Made by a program: the position numbers and the translations under genes. From positions 64,458,181 through 64,522,180 of the forward strand of contig NC_058340.1 in NCBI RefSeq assembly GCF_905475395.1: a stretch of DNA of 64,000 bases, written 5' to 3'. The notes under the pieces are model-generated. The model was not told the origin of the DNA. It did not search any database and saw nothing but the letters and a program-made list of their open reading frames with translations. Below are positions 40,501 to 53,505 of the stretch, in pieces. This DNA comes from Chrysoperla carnea (taxonomy: Eukaryota; Arthropoda; Insecta; Neuroptera; Chrysopidae). Each line of letters opens with the position of its first letter. Positions within the stretch are counted from its first letter, which is position 1.

Positions 40501-43500
40501 AATTTTTTTAAGGGGTACAAAAAATCGAGAAAATCGAAAAAAAAATTTTTGTTTTGGAATTTGATGAAACTCGGTGGATAGGGTAATTTTGATCCAAAAA
40601 GAATACAAATCCTGTTAATGTAATGATTGGATGCAGAGTTTCTGAGATATCGCAATATTTGGATGGATTTAAGCCCGTATCTCAAAAACTATTCGACCAG
40701 TCATTTAATGCACCCGATTTTTGTAATTTTTGGGTCAAAATATTAAGTTTATATACTAAGTTTTATCGAAATCGGAGATTCATGCAAATTTCTTCATTGT
40801 TTGCAATTTAAAAATTTTTTTTAATAGTTTTGATCAGCATAGCGAGAACCACTTGCTTACCAAAGTTCTATCAATAAAAATCGTGCAAAATTTTTAGGAA
40901 AAACTGAAGAAGTATAATTTCCATTTCTCTTACGAGTTGGCTTTATATGTCTATTGATTTGATATTATTTTTCAAAGAATGTGAATCACGTGAAAATTAC
41001 AATAAAAATTACTTTCAAGTTAACGTGCGAATAGCACAACAACCACTTACACAAATAAAAACATTACTTACTAATAATTTGTAATAAATTTTTTCATACT
41101 GACAACTCAAATGAAAAATTGAAAAAAAAAAATAGATAAAAAAAATATATTTTTTATCCAAAGAAAAATGATAAATTACTTTTATTTCGATTGTAGTGTT
41201 TGTAATATCAGAAATAAAAAAAACTCTTTTTACAACATGATATATAAAATACTCGATATATTTTATAAAAGTAAAAATATCCTATAGATATATATGTTTT
41301 TTTTATTAATAATAAAATATTCCTTGAAATAAAAGAAAATTCGAATAATTTGCCATAATGTTGCCATATTTTAAGTTATTATTATTGTTTTTATAATAAA
41401 TAATGTTTCCATACTCGGCAAATATTCAAATAAGATAGGTCTAGAGCTAGGTATTGTATTTGATAGGAATTTGAATTGCAATTTTTATGGTGTCGAGCAA
41501 CGGATATCTTGTTCTTTTCAAGTTGGACAAAAGGATTCAATAACCTTGTTATTGTTTACAGCCTCTTTGGATGTCAACATTTTTGGAAAGAAATTATTTA
41601 TTAGATACGACCTTAAGGTAGTACTATCAGTAATAGAAATTTACATTCAGAATTTAATGAAACTTGGCATAGTTGTTTATTATTACATCATAACTAACCA
41701 GGGGCCATCAGAAAACTGAAAATCTGAACGTCCAGTTTTGTGAAATAAAATAAAATCTGTGATTCCCATAAGGATCAATGTTAAAATATATTTTTTTCAA
41801 TTCTCTGAAGGCCTCTAAAAAGTTAACTGGTTAATTATGATAGAATAATGGACAACTATGCCAAGTTTCATTAAATTCTGATTGTAAAGTCTATTACCGA
41901 TAGTACAACCTTAATAACAACCTCCGAAATTTCTCACCGTTCTGAAATTATGTTGAAAAATTGCGCCTGACTCTAACACTAAAAATATATTTTGATGAAT
42001 TGCAAAAAGTCGTTCTTATTTTTATGTGAATTATAACTTCCTTCCTTCTCAGTATGAGAAATCAAAAATAATTTCTAAAATAGACATTCAACGTTATACG
42101 ATATATCCACAAATTACCATTTTTTGGTAGTTTGTGTTTGGTATTTTTGGAAACATCAAACATACCGTTAATAAGGGCGTACATTAAACACTTGTTAATA
42201 GACAAATAACAAAAATTATGGTAATATAAAAGTTAAAATAATTTTGAAGGATTTAAGAAAAAAATACTGTTATCGAATAAATTCATTGAATTTTATGTTT
42301 TAAAAGTGACAAAAAGTGACAAAAAGAAAGATTAAAAAAATTCTTCAAAATTTACATACTTTTCCCTATAAACGCACATAGCAAGACAATGATCAAACAA
42401 AACATTTTATTGCTATGAATAAAATATACAATACTAGCTTGATACCAGCCCGCTTCGCTGGGTTTAAAAGTAAAGATTGGTAAAGACCATCGCATTAAAG
42501 CCTTCACCTCCCTTGCTCTCACTTATTCTCCTTCCATAACACTCGAAATAATGGTAGGAATTGTTTTAGACAGGTAAAATGTATGTACAGTTTAAATCTG
42601 TTTAAATAAAATAGTCATAATCCATCGAGTATATCAGAAAAGATGGCCATAAATTTATTCTTTATCAAAAAAAATTAGTTTAAAAAAGTAAATTTAAACA
42701 AAACGATTTGTCTAACAACGCAACGTTTTGTTTTGTTAGCCAACATTTGTATTATCATTGTGGATAGGTTTCTATAAAATAGGAGCATTTGTAGGGTTTG
42801 AAGTGTATTTTTTTTTCAAGTTATTTGTCTTAATAGTCGTTTTATAGAATCATTAATAATCATCGAAAATTTATTTTGATGTTTTTTGTATACAAAATTT
42901 AGTAAACAAACAAAACAAAAAAAAAATAAGTTTCCTGAAAATGCTTATAAAAAATTATTTTCTAACAAAAACTTTTTGTCGATAAGTCTCACATTTTTGC
43001 TGCATTAATAGTGACCGCTAGCTTCTGGTATTAGAAACATCTCTGTACTGATTCTAAATATTTATTGTTCCATTACTTTTGTGATACCTGGTAAACAGAA
43101 GATTAAATTTTGATTTAAAAAAATCTGAAATCGATCAATAGAGTTATTGGCTTATAAAATTATCAGGAATTTTCCATTGATGGAAAATCAGACAATACAA
43201 TATATTGTTTGCATGAATTGATGACAATAATACCTACCTATTCTATGGAACTGACATATGCCAGTCAGTATATCTTTTTTAACTGTCCAACCTGTTGAGA
43301 GATGATATATTTCATAAATAAATATATTAATATTAATATGCAAATATATTTATTATACAGGATGGTTCAATTTATAACAACAGAACTTCATCGAATAGTA
43401 GATAATATTAAAATATAATAAATAATTCTCAATGCACTTAAAGTCGGAAAAGCGTGCTTTTCTAAATACATTGTGTTGATATTCGCAAAGAAAACTGATA

Positions 43501-46500
43501 TTTTTGTGAAAAAAGGAGGAGGTTATCAATTCGACTGTATTTTTTATTTAATGTGTGTTACCTCAGAACTTTCGATTGGGTGAACCGATTTGATAATTCT
43601 TTATCTGTTTGAAAGCTGGTGCTTCCCGTGTGGTCCCATTTCATTTTGATCCAATTCTGACAACGGCATCCATGAGAAAACCATAATAGTCGTAAATTTG
43701 CATTAAGTATGCACGGCAAGAGGACGAATAACTCAATATCACGCCAACCGATTTCGATGATTCTTTTTTTAGTGGCAAATTAGTTAGTGCACTTCAGATT
43801 CAGTAAAAATCATTATTGTTATTTTTGGAGTCGGAGTCAGCCAAGCTAATGTAGCAAACTGTTCTGTCAGAGTTGTTTCCTTGGCTGACACCGACTCCAA
43901 AAATAACAATAATTTTAACTACATTATATTATCGTTATTCTTTTACTTTTTAGTGCATATAAATTTATTTTGGAAAAGTTTTTCTTTTGAAGTCGATTTT
44001 CTTTTTGATAAAAGTTTTTATTTTTATTTTCTAAAAGTTCATGACCCCGTGTTTAGAAAAAGATGGATTCCAGATTATAAGAGTCTTGGTAAGTTGTCAT
44101 TATTGTAATGTTACCTATCATGTTGATGAAATTCTGCTGTTATAAATTTGACCACCCTGTATATATATATATTTATAATTAATATTCACGACATGTTAAT
44201 TAAAATAATGTACTCCTATTACTTGACAACTTAACAAACACTCGTCAAAATAATGTATTTAAAGTCATCCATAAACATACAGAAATTGATTTAGTGTTCA
44301 GAAGATTTATGTAGGTATAAGATAGATGCACAATTTATCATCCACAGAACGGTAAAAGTTTTCGATCGTCTCACCTAATTTTATTTTATATCTTTAGTTA
44401 AAGATTGTTTTGAAAGAATACTATTTAAAATAATGAAATTCTTTTTTTACTTAACATAAAAGGGCAAAGGACACAAATCCACTTTGTACAGAATGAAATA
44501 AAATTGTGAGTTACCAATTCCCTTTGAGAAATTTCTTGCGCGCCAATTGAAAAAAATATTCGCTATAAAGGTACCAGTTGATTAAAACTGGACTGGAACG
44601 GTTTTAAAAAACTAAATTATTCTTAATTTATGATGAATTTTTCAGTACCAAGAAAATGGTTCTTGCCCGTTTTGTTAAGAAGATAAACAAACAAAACTTT
44701 AAAAATATGCAACTGTGTGTATATAATTTGTATATGTATACATTCGATGTATAAGTATTATGTACAGCTACACATTTGCTATCACAAATAGTGTACAGCA
44801 AGTTTTTATAAACTAAACTGTAACCTTATAATCATACCTTAAAAGTAACTAATAATTATTACATCGGCTCGGAGATGATGAATTTGCATTTGTAGTAAAA
44901 CAAATAGAAGAGCATTTCCAAAATTGCCGTTTAATAATTGGTTATTTAAATAAATTAATTCTAAAAAAAATTTTCTCAAACTTAATAAATTTTACGATAC
45001 TGTAAATTCTTTACAGGCTGAATTTAAAGGTTTAAGTGGACCAATTGAATTTAAAGAAGGACGTCGAATACATTTTCGTTTAGATTTATTGAAACTGAAA
45101 CAGCATGCACTCGTCAAGGTTGGTGAATGGAGCCCTACAATTGGTGTAAATATCACGGATCGTGAAGCATTTTTTGATCCTGGTGGCATGAATGTTACAT
45201 TGGTGGTTATTACAATTTTGGTATGTGACATTATTTTCATAATTTCGTGCTTAAGTTTTCTTACAAGTGAAATTTAGAAAATTTAAAAAAGTCCCCAACA
45301 AATTCGGTTTTTTCCTCATACTACGATGCCATAGACAAACATACCTATACACAGACACATTAAATTTATAACATCCCTCTTTGTTAGTCGGGGGTTATAA
45401 ATTGCTTATGAATTGTTGTATTTTTTCAATTTTAATTTCTTTTTAAAAAATATATTTTATAGGAAATGCCATATGTAATGATGCATTATGGTAAAAATTA
45501 TACAGGAAATGATCGTTTCTTTGGCTTTTGTGTTGATGTATTAGATCGTGTTGCCAAGGAAATTGGTTTTGATTATATATTGGATTTAGTACCAGATCGT
45601 AAATATGGTGCACAAGATCCTATTACTGGCGAATGGAATGGTATGGTTGCTCAGTTAATGAAACATGTAAGCCCATTTATATGTAATATATATTGTATTA
45701 TTATATTATATATTTGACCAGTTAGTTATATTAAGGTATGTACACAATATAGTAGCAAGACAAGTATTTCATGAGCCTCTTGTGGTTACTCCATCTTCTT
45801 CGAAAATTTAAAAGATTGGAAAAAATCGAAATTTAGGTTTTTCCAACATAGTATTTACAGTTCCTATATGTTAAAACTATAGTAAAAACTTTTTTCCACA
45901 GAATTGAACGAGAAATTAAATTTAAGAACTGAATAGAGATTAATACAAAATCCCAAAGTTTCAGATATTTTGACCGTTTAACATGAGATAATTATGCCTA
46001 CGGTCCCAATTTTTAACAATTTACGTCAACGTCTATATCGTTTCAATATCGTAAGAGAGAGGTTTAAATAGAGAAATCACAAACTTTGCAGCTGATTACC
46101 TTGCTATCTAAACAGCAGAAAATTTTGCAACTTCGGGATCTCACAGATGATATTATTACGAGTCTTAAATAATTAGAAAAGCCGTAAATAATTTTTACTC
46201 TCATGTGTAATTTATGAGATAAATTAATTGGATATAGTCTTTAATTTTGAGATTTTCACGGTATAGAAATTGATGATCTACGAATGATTATTCACCTAGT
46301 GGGCGTCGATTATAAATCGCTTAAACTGAAAAAACTTTGAAGAAATCGCAGCTCGGTTGATTTGCCAAAAATATCACCAATGTAGATAAACCTTAACATA
46401 CAATACGATCACACCTCTATGGTTATTAGCTAGTTACTTCAGTAGTACATGCATTAGAAATACCCACTGGGATTAACTATCCATGCACACAAGCCTTCTA

Positions 46501-49500
46501 CTAGACGTAGTAGACCTTCATATTATTTATGATACGTGTTAAGTTGTATTGCAATGCATTATAACTGTATACGTAATTATAGTTGTGTTTTTCTATAAAC
46601 AAATAGCGATACTAGACAATATGCTACAAGTTATATAGAAGCTAGTTACTCTTGTCCATAATGCACTAAATTACAGAAGTTATTATTTTATTTAAATAGG
46701 TTCAGTACCACGTACTGAATGCAAATGCACAAAATCCTTACAAAAATAAGCGGGGAAAATGCCTCCATTTTAAGGAAAACCGTTTTAGACTTTAACTCCA
46801 TGACCGTGCACTTTAGATCAAAAATGGTGATAACCTTTATTATACCATGCATATATGAAACTAGCTGTTACCTGCTCGCTTTGCTGGGCAACATCCCCAC
46901 TTGCACCCCTCCCTCCACATTTCCTTGCGTTGGATAACAGTTTTGTAATGTACACGTCATGCTCTTTTATTTGATACCCCACTTAGGTATATTTGACAAT
47001 ATTCGATATTTCCTTCCCACTTTCTCGCTACACCTTTCTACCCTCCGAAGGTTAAAAAAATTTCTAAATGTAATTTAAAACATTCTGACCAAGTTTTGAA
47101 CTATTAAAAGCCATAATTGAAAAATATGAATTTTTTATTCATGAACACCCCCGCAACCCCCCTTGTGGGTGGAATTTCGTAAAATCCGCTGACCTCTACT
47201 TGGCAAAAGGAATATTCCTGCCAAATTTCAAGTCTCTAGGTCTTATAGTTCCAGAGATATCGTGATGAGTGACTATCTATCTATATCTATAGAAAGTCTC
47301 CTATATATTTATAGATATACATAGTATACATATTAAGTTTAGTCCCAAGTTTGTAACGCTTAAAAATAATGATGCTAGGAAAAAATTTTTGTCATAGGTG
47401 TTCATAGAATCACCTAATTAGTCCATTTCCGGTTGTCCGTCCGTCCGTCCGTCTGTGGACACGATAACTCAAAAACGAAAAAAGATATCGAGCTGAAATT
47501 TTTACAGCGTACTCAGGACGTAAAAAGTGAGGTCAAGTTCGTAAATGAGCATCATAGGTCAATTGGGTCTTGGGTCCGTAGGACCCATCTTATAAACCGT
47601 TAGAGATAGAACAAAAGTTTAAATGTAAAAAATGTTCCTTATCAAAAATTAAACAACTTTTGTTTGAAACATTTTATCGTAAACATCACTGTTTACCCGT
47701 GAGGGCGGCAATTAGGCGGAAATTTTGTGTACAAACTATACACTAAATGTCGGTCGGTAATGCAGAAACCTATAAAGTCATTTACATATGTAATATACTT
47801 TATTAGTTATGTATGTGTCACAGGTTTGTATGTGTTATGTGATAAAGAAATCAACACTGACTATGCATGGTATTTCAACAATTAACTCAGTCAATTGTTT
47901 GTTTTCACTTGTTGTAAATAATTAAATTACCTAACTTTTTTGTAAACTAATTTTTAACTTCCCGCTAAGAAAATAGGGAAGTTATTGTTTTCACCCCGTT
48001 TTGCCAAAATCGAGTTTTCATCGGATCTCGACGTTTTAAGGTGTCAGGAAGCTTCCCTGACTACTTCCGCGAGGGTGTCTGTATAGCTGTATGTATGTAT
48101 GTATGAGTGTGTGTGTGTGAGTGTGTGTGTGTGTGTGTGGATGTATGTAAACCTCTGATAACTTTTGAACGGCTTGTCCGATTTGATCGCGGTTGGTGCC
48201 ATTCGAAAGGGCTTGACCAAACTTAGATTTTGAGGCCAATAGATTTCGAGAAATCTCAAAAAAACTTCAAAAAAAATTTTTTTAAGTGGTTTTTTTTTTA
48301 ATAACTTTTAAACGGCTGTATCGATCAATTCCAAAAACTAATCAGCTCTCAACATCAAAAGCCACGTCGATCACCATCAGTCCGGTCAAAATCGGTTGAT
48401 TCGTTCGTGAGTTATCGTTGACGAAAGAAAACCCAAAAAAGCGTTTTTTCGGAATAACCTCAAAATTTTTTGTTCTATCAATTGAAACTTAAAGATTCTT
48501 CATGAAGCTTCAAAAACTGCGTCGAATGTCATCAACCGCGTGAAAATCGGTTTATTCATTCTAAAGTTATCGCGATTTGAAAATTTAAAAAATAGTGTTT
48601 TATCAAACACTAAGATCACGTCTAATTACAATAAAATGCGAGTGGATATAACATCAGAATAGATAAAATTTTTTACACGTTATGAGTCAATACTTAGCGG
48701 GAAGTTAAAGGGATGACCTGCAGGGTCAACCGTTTTCCAAATTTTTTTTGTATCATAACCGTTTATGATTATGACAATTTACTTATTGGCTATTAGACCG
48801 ATATGCCTTCTAATATATATATTTATTTAAACAAGAAAATGTTATAATAATAACTTACCTTTTAATAATAAATGGAACTTTTTTGTTATAAAAAATCATT
48901 TAAATAATTCATATCTCAATAGATATTGGAATACATTGTAAAGATTATAATCCTATCTACACTCGTTCCAGCACGCTAATAAACGTTTTGAATTTTCTCG
49001 TATTATTAACATAGCATACTGATTAGCTATGGAAATTCCTCATGCATTCATATTTTTATTTCCATATTTTCGTATGCATTTTCATAAGGCTTAAAGCAAT
49101 AAATTTGAATAAACACACTGAACACAGAATATCCTTTGTACACTATTAAATTAGAAGACTTTATCTATTCAATTAGAAAAACAGTACAATTATTGACGGC
49201 CTTTGGGCCGATAATATTCAGTCAAAAATAAACGCAAAACTTAAAAGATTTTAAGTATTATTACTATAACATTAAATGTTTGAAAATAGCACTTATAATT
49301 GTAAAACACTTACATTCTTTCATAAAACTGAAAATGATATATATCAATTAGTCGCCCTTTTATACATTTTTTGTGAAAAATTCATATAAATTCTATGTAC
49401 GGTTTATGAAAAATGTGCTCTGTGGCTTTGATAGTTTTTGCTCATAAACCGTATAAAGAATCAATATAAATTTTTTACTAGAGACGTTAGGTTAGATTAG

Positions 49501-52500
49501 GTTATATTGGCTGCCCACGAAGGACACACTTGGACTATAGAGCCCATTGTGATACCATATGTGTGTTTTACCACCTTTCCGCTGATAATTTCATTTATCA
49601 GCTCCTCAATTTCAGAGGCTGAGTGCACCTCCTTCATGCATATACCATGCACTTCACCAGCCCATCACAACTTTTAATTAAATTAATTTTGTTGCGACGG
49701 CGGGATTCGAACCCGCTACCCTATGTAAACCACCACTACAGACGTATTAAAGGGTGATTAATTGATAAATTTAAAATATTTATCGTTTTAATGCTTAATT
49801 AATACAATAATTTACATATTTCTTTTCCAGAAAGCCGATTTAGCAGTAGGGTCGATGACCATCAATTATGCACGAGAAAGTGTTATTGATTTCACAAAAC
49901 CTTTTATGAATCTGGGAATAAGTATTTTATTTAAGGTAAGAACTTTTAACAACCACGCAAAACAAAATGTAACAAATTTTTGTTTACATTTTTAGGTATC
50001 AAAAAGTGCTCCAAGTCGATTATTTTCATTCATGAATCCATTAGCTATCGATATTTGGCTGTATGTTCTGGCAGCATATATTTTTGTATCGATGACAATG
50101 TTTGTTGTATCTAGATTTTCACCATACGAATGGGATAAAAACTCAAATGCAGCAAAAGATATTGACTTTGAGAATCAATTTTCATTACCAAATAGTTTTT
50201 GGTTTACGATAGGTACATTAATGCAACAAGGATCTGATTTAAATCCAAAGGTTTGTTTTTTAGATGATGTGACTAAGCTTCATTAGGAAGCACTTGGAGC
50301 CAGTGTAAACTAAACTTGAAAATACCCGATTGGGACTAATTTTGTTGGGCAGGCCACTTCAACTAGACTCGTAGGCGGTATTTGGTGGTTTTTTACGTTA
50401 ATAATAATTTCGTCGTATACAGCCAATTTAGCAGCATTTTTAACTGTTGAAAGAATGATAACCCCAATCGAACATGCAGAAGATTTAGCGGGGCAAACTG
50501 AAATATCTTATGGTACTTTGGATAGTGGAAGTACAATGACATTTTTCAGGGTATGTATCTCTCAATTGTTTTCTTCTCGAGGTTAAAAACTGTGCAAAAT
50601 TGTTTTTTCGTATCGCAAAACAAGCGTCGACTATCTATGAGCAAAAATTTTTTTCGTTTAAATTAACCCGTGACCACTCGCTTAAGTCGTTCGAACAATT
50701 TAGCGATTATCGCCCACTTATTATATTTAGCCCACTTGAACGAAAAAAGTTTTCAGAAACATAGTTTTTTCTAATTGGCGGGATATTTTGGCACAGATTA
50801 GCTTGAGTTTTGAAGTCATACTTTTCCAAAATTTTATATGATGTAGATTTCAATATCTAGTTCATTTTAGGATTCAATGATTGAAACTTACAAAAAAATG
50901 TGGCGTTTCATGGAAAATAAAAAACCTAGTGTTTTTGTTTCAACCTACGAAGAAGGTATTAAACGTGTTAAAGAAGGAAATTACGCCTTCCTAATGGAAT
51001 CCACAATGTTAGATTATATAGTTCAACGTGATTGTAATCTAACACAAATCGGTGGTTTATTAGACACTAAAGGATATGGTATTGCAACACCGATGGGTAG
51101 TCCATGGCGAGATAAAATCAGTTTAGCAATCCTAGAATTACAAGAAAAAGGAGAAATACAAATATTGTATGATAAATGGTGGAAAAATTCTGGTGATATT
51201 TGTACAAAACCAATCAAGGGTAAAGAATCAAAAGCGAATGCATTGGGTGTGGATAATATTGGTGGAATTTTTGTGGTGTTGCTTTGTGGATTGGCATTTG
51301 CAGTTGTTATAGCAATCATTGAATTTTATTATAATTTAAAGCGGAATGAATCTGATTCGGTTAGTAAGTTTTTCGTTATTGTTAAAGATTTTGATTTTAT
51401 TTCCAGATGTTTTGATAACAAATTCCCATACAGCTAATATATTGAATACTGGATCGTTAGTCTTTATTCAATATCAGCCCAGCCCTCTCGCTTCACTGGA
51501 CGATCTCACTTATCCCGTTAAGCATAACCCTTGAATTATATATTACTTTTTATTTTGCCACCAAATTATTTTTCTTTTAAAATCGAAATCGCCCCGCGAA
51601 GCGGATGGATAACTGCTATCTTTATAAATTATAGCCTATGTGTTATTCTGTGGTATGAGCTATTTTAATGTAAAATTTCATTTAAACCATCGACCCTAGT
51701 GGCTCAAACAGAAAAACAAACTGTTCAGCTTTATTATATTAGTTCAGTTTGCCTGATCCTAAAAATGCTTCGTTAAAAAAAGCCATAGTCTCAAAGAGCA
51801 TGACCAGGGTTTACCTCAAAGTTTATATTTTTAATTAAAATTTTCATTAAATATTCCGTTTTTCTGTGAATTTAAAATGGTACCTTTTTACTGAGAGACT
51901 CCATTATCGTTATTCATTGTATAATTCCTTCCATATTGTTAATTAAACTAATGATGAATACTAATAATATACAACACTCAACATATTACATTGTAGTTTA
52001 TAAAAATATAGTATGACCTCCACATAACCTCCATCTATATTATAATATTATGCTACCTCATTTACCAAATATGTTTTGATTGGAAAAAGTAAAATTTAAA
52101 AAGTCGGCTTAACCAGAATTTGACCTTGAAAATCAAGTTGCACAAGACTTTTTTTGACATTTTATTCCCCTTGAAATTAAACTAAGGAATAATAACGTAT
52201 CAAATTGGAAATATGAAAAAGTCACTTAATTTCAATGTTTTTTTTCCTAAATCGTTTTTCTCTCCCTGTGTGTGAGCGATTGCGTGCACTAACGCTGTAT
52301 GCGCGCTAGTAAAGCATCCTAATTTCTGTTTGGCAAATTAAAATTAGATTCTATGGTTGTAAAAAATTCATATTAAAATTACGGCCACACTTAAATGATT
52401 TGAAAACGTTGTTTTTAAATAATAGAATAATATTTGTCGCTGTGACTGTTTGGCACTTTATGTTGCTAAAAGGATATGAAAAATGGTCTTAATGGTTTAT

Positions 52501-53434
52501 GACGTTGCTTACCTCTTAACACCTTAAGTAGTTGGAGGTAAACAGAGAATTCTAGGTAACAATATTATAAGGAACTATTATCTACTATCTAATAGACAAA
52601 TAGACAATAGATAATGTATGTATGCAGCCGTAAGGGTTGCTACGGTGTTAAATATGTTATAATGTAAATCTGTTGACGCAAACTATATCGAATGCTAGCT
52701 ACCTTACATGAGGTCACGTGTATGTTCTAAATGTATCTGACATTATCACATGTGTTGTTCAAACGTAAGTAACATCAATATAAGGATTTATTTTGTTTTA
52801 TTTGCATGTTATTAACTAATCCAAAATCTTGGCACATACTTCACGCTAGAGCTTTCGCTACAAACTTAAAAATAATTTATCCTTTATACTGGAACAAAAC
52901 AATTTATAGATTCGTACATGTACAGGATAGAGAGAGAAACAAAACAGTCACTGTTTTGGTTCTTTTTTAACCTCCGAACTAAAAAAACGGGTGTTATAAG
53001 TTTGACCGCTATGTGTGTGTGTCTATGTGTTTGTCTGTCTGTGGCATCGTAACGCCTAAACGGATGAGCCGAATTTAATTTTTTTTTGGTTTCATTTGAA
53101 AGGTAATTTAACAGATTGTTCTTAGCTATGTTTCATGTGCGAGCTTAGAGTTTTGTACCCGAAAAAACTAAAAAATTGGCGATGATCTTCAAAATCGATT
53201 CAGTTTGGAAAAGGCATGATGTATAAATATCCTTTTCATCTCAACTGATATCCTTGACCATCACTTTGGTATTAATTTAAAACGGAGTGTAATAAGTTTA
53301 AAGTGTTTATCTATACGTCTGTGGGTTTCTCAGTGGCATCGTAGCCCCTAAACGGTCCAACCGACTTGATTGACAACATTTTATAGCCACGTTTCCAAAA
53401 ATCGCGAGGGTGTCTGTATAGCTGTATGTATGTA

Positions 53435-53505
<71 letters not shown>

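Larger units (their letters stand above)
38645..45016 (+). other. iGluR intron 6 (6.4 kb)
   Basis: It contains four element copies (listed separately) at 40335-40810, 41613-41914, 42433-42660 and 43358-44159, with a hairpin nested in the last. The stretch 38700-40330 shows no supported feature. Confidence 0.75.
45667..49830 (+). other. iGluR intron 8 (4.2 kb)
   Basis: A dense run of elements: MITE relic (45731-46190), an element ending CTCTAGGTCTTATAGTTCCA (about 46858-47270), H repeat (47325-47915), the AACTTCCCGCTAAG element (47955-48740) and a SINE (49488-49739). No nested gene. Confidence 0.75.

Noticed and set aside
43881-44108. 75-codon frame beginning in the hairpin arm
   Set aside because: It lies within the 802-bp non-autonomous element and is Phe/Tyr/Asn-rich with no transposase motif.
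49486-49505. Telomeric TTAGG array
   Set aside because: Only about three degenerate units, located at the tail of a SINE; not a telomere or interstitial array.
49690-49745. tRNA gene on the minus strand
   Set aside because: Only a B-box-like segment and a weak A box at short spacing exist; the target duplication shows it is the head of a SINE.
51346-51534. 62-codon frame overlapping the end of exon 12 in another frame
   Set aside because: It is a shadow of the receptor exon running into a repeat fragment.
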